Source: UBA3537 sp965657165 (GTDB lineage Bacteria; Bacteroidota; Bacteroidia; Flavobacteriales; Flavobacteriaceae). Taken from it: 6,101 nucleotides of DNA. Positions 5,463-6,101 of the stretch are shown in pieces. The stretch is taken from contig CBFHNG010000065.1 in NCBI GenBank assembly GCA_965657165.1, forward strand, positions 1-6,101, given 5' to 3'. The notes below the pieces were generated by a model. It had not been told where the DNA came from. It saw only the letters and a list, made by a program, of their open reading frames with translations, and made no database searches. The stretch's first letter is position 1, and each line of letters starts with the position of its first letter. The position numbers and the translations under genes are program-made.

Positions 5463-6101
5463 TATATATTTTTAAAAGCATGAATTGCGGCACGTACGTT
5501 TTGGTGTGTATCCAAAAGTGTTTTGGCCTCTGTTTCAGAAATCTGTAATTCGTTCATCAGCATTTGTGTTCCTCTATTGACGAGTTTGTGGTTGCTCAAT
5601 TGCATGTCTACCATTTTGTTGCCCTTTACTCGTCCTAATTGAATCATTGCTGTGGTGGTGATCATGTTTAAAATTAGTTTTTGTGCGGTTCCGGCTTTCA
5701 TCCGGGAACTCCCTGTAACGACTTCTGGACCAACCACTACTTCAATAGGGAATTGCGCGGTTTTGGCCAATGGACTTCCGGCATTACAGGTAATACAGCC
5801 TGTTGGGATATGGTTTTGATTACAATCTTCGAGAGCACCCACCACATAGGGTGTTGTTCCCGAGGCGGCGATGCCTATTACAATATCTTTTGAATTGATC
5901 TTATGGCTTTGAAGGTCTTTCCATCCTTGTTTGGTGTCGTCTTCGGCAAATTCTACCGCTTTTCGAATAGCAGAATCACCACCAGCAATGAGCCCAATTA
6001 CTAAGTCGTGAGAAACACCAAAAGTTGGCGGACATTCCGAGGCATCCAAAATACCAAGTCGGCCACTGGTGCCAGCACCTATATAAAACAAGCGCCCACC
6101 C
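5462..6101 (-). CDS. murQ: N-acetylmuramic acid 6-phosphate etherase (5' end outside the window)
   Basis: MurQ cleaves the D-lactyl ether of MurNAc-6-phosphate to give GlcNAc-6-phosphate and D-lactate during cytoplasmic recycling of cell-wall sugars. The window holds the last 212 codons; about 60 N-terminal residues are missing by comparison with family length. The visible part begins GGRLFYIGAGTSGRLG, the SIS-domain phosphosugar-binding loop, then DASECPPTFGV with the Glu matching E. coli Glu83, AGGDSAIRKAVEFAEDD with the Glu matching Glu114, IGIAASGTTPYVVGAL, and GPEVVTGSSRMKAGTAQK. The C-terminus (SETEAKTLLDTHQNVRAAIH) is the usual small helical domain. Both catalytic glutamates are kept, so it should be active. 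It is the first gene seen of a minus-strand operon. The apparent internal TTG start at 6091 is inside the conserved core and is not the real start. Confidence 0.96.
   Translation of the reverse strand, partial: GGRLFYIGAGTSGRLGILDASECPPTFGVSHDLVIGLIAGGDSAIRKAVEFAEDDTKQGWKDLQSHKINSKDIVIGIAASGTTPYVVGALEDCNQNHIPTGCITCNAGSPLAKTAQFPIEVVVGPEVVTGSSRMKAGTAQKLILNMITTTAMIQLGRVKGNKMVDMQLSNHKLVNRGTQMLMNELQISETEAKTLLDTHQNVRAAIHAFKNI

Noticed and set aside
6089..6091. TTG at 6091 as the start of murQ
   Set aside because: The frame stays open to the window edge with the conserved GGRLFYIGAG sequence, so the true start lies outside the window.

Overview
The window looks like a member of the Bacteroidota, most likely the Flavobacteriia. 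The 23S and 5S rRNA ends have the flavobacterial form. A small two-helix membrane protein resembling the flavobacterial DUF6095 family follows murQ directly, the lipoprotein signal is Bacteroidota-like, and Shine-Dalgarno sequences are weak or absent. All identifications come from reading the sequence; no database search was run.

Layout: (1) Bases 1-370 on the plus strand hold the end of a ribosomal RNA operon: 23S 3' end, a spacer of about 150 bases with short repeats, 5S rRNA and a strong intrinsic terminator. (2) Bases 499-3957, possibly to 4139, hold an accessory module on the minus strand, convergent with the rRNA operon. In transcription order it has an optional 55-residue membrane ORF, an EcoRI-type adenine DNA methyltransferase, a DUF262-HNH nuclease overlapping it by ATGA, a 77-residue protein, and a 362-residue membrane-anchored protein overlapping that one by 17 bases. 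(3) Bases 4140-4343 are AT-rich and intergenic. (4) Bases 4344-6101, also minus strand, hold a tightly packed chromosomal operon: murQ (5' end outside the window), a DUF6095-like gene and a CE1/LpqC-type esterase lipoprotein.

The most notable point is in the nuclease gene. The frame stays open from an ATG that overlaps the methyltransferase stop through to the HNH domain (366 codons), except for one in-frame TGA at codon 30, where TGG (Trp) would be expected. The next usable start in frame is codon 65, after the N-terminal PPYQR motif. The methyltransferase appears intact, so this strain may keep the modification gene while the nuclease is disabled, unless the TGA is a sequencing error or is bypassed.

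The methyltransferase and nuclease together resemble a restriction-modification pair of unusual make-up: an EcoRI-type methylase with a GmrSD-like DUF262 nuclease. The two downstream genes are not recognised. Their overlap and position suggest a functional pair, and the whole may be a four-gene defence module placed beside an rRNA operon. G+C swings from about 25-30% in the two downstream genes to about 50% in the nuclease gene, so the module is probably a composite of separately acquired parts.
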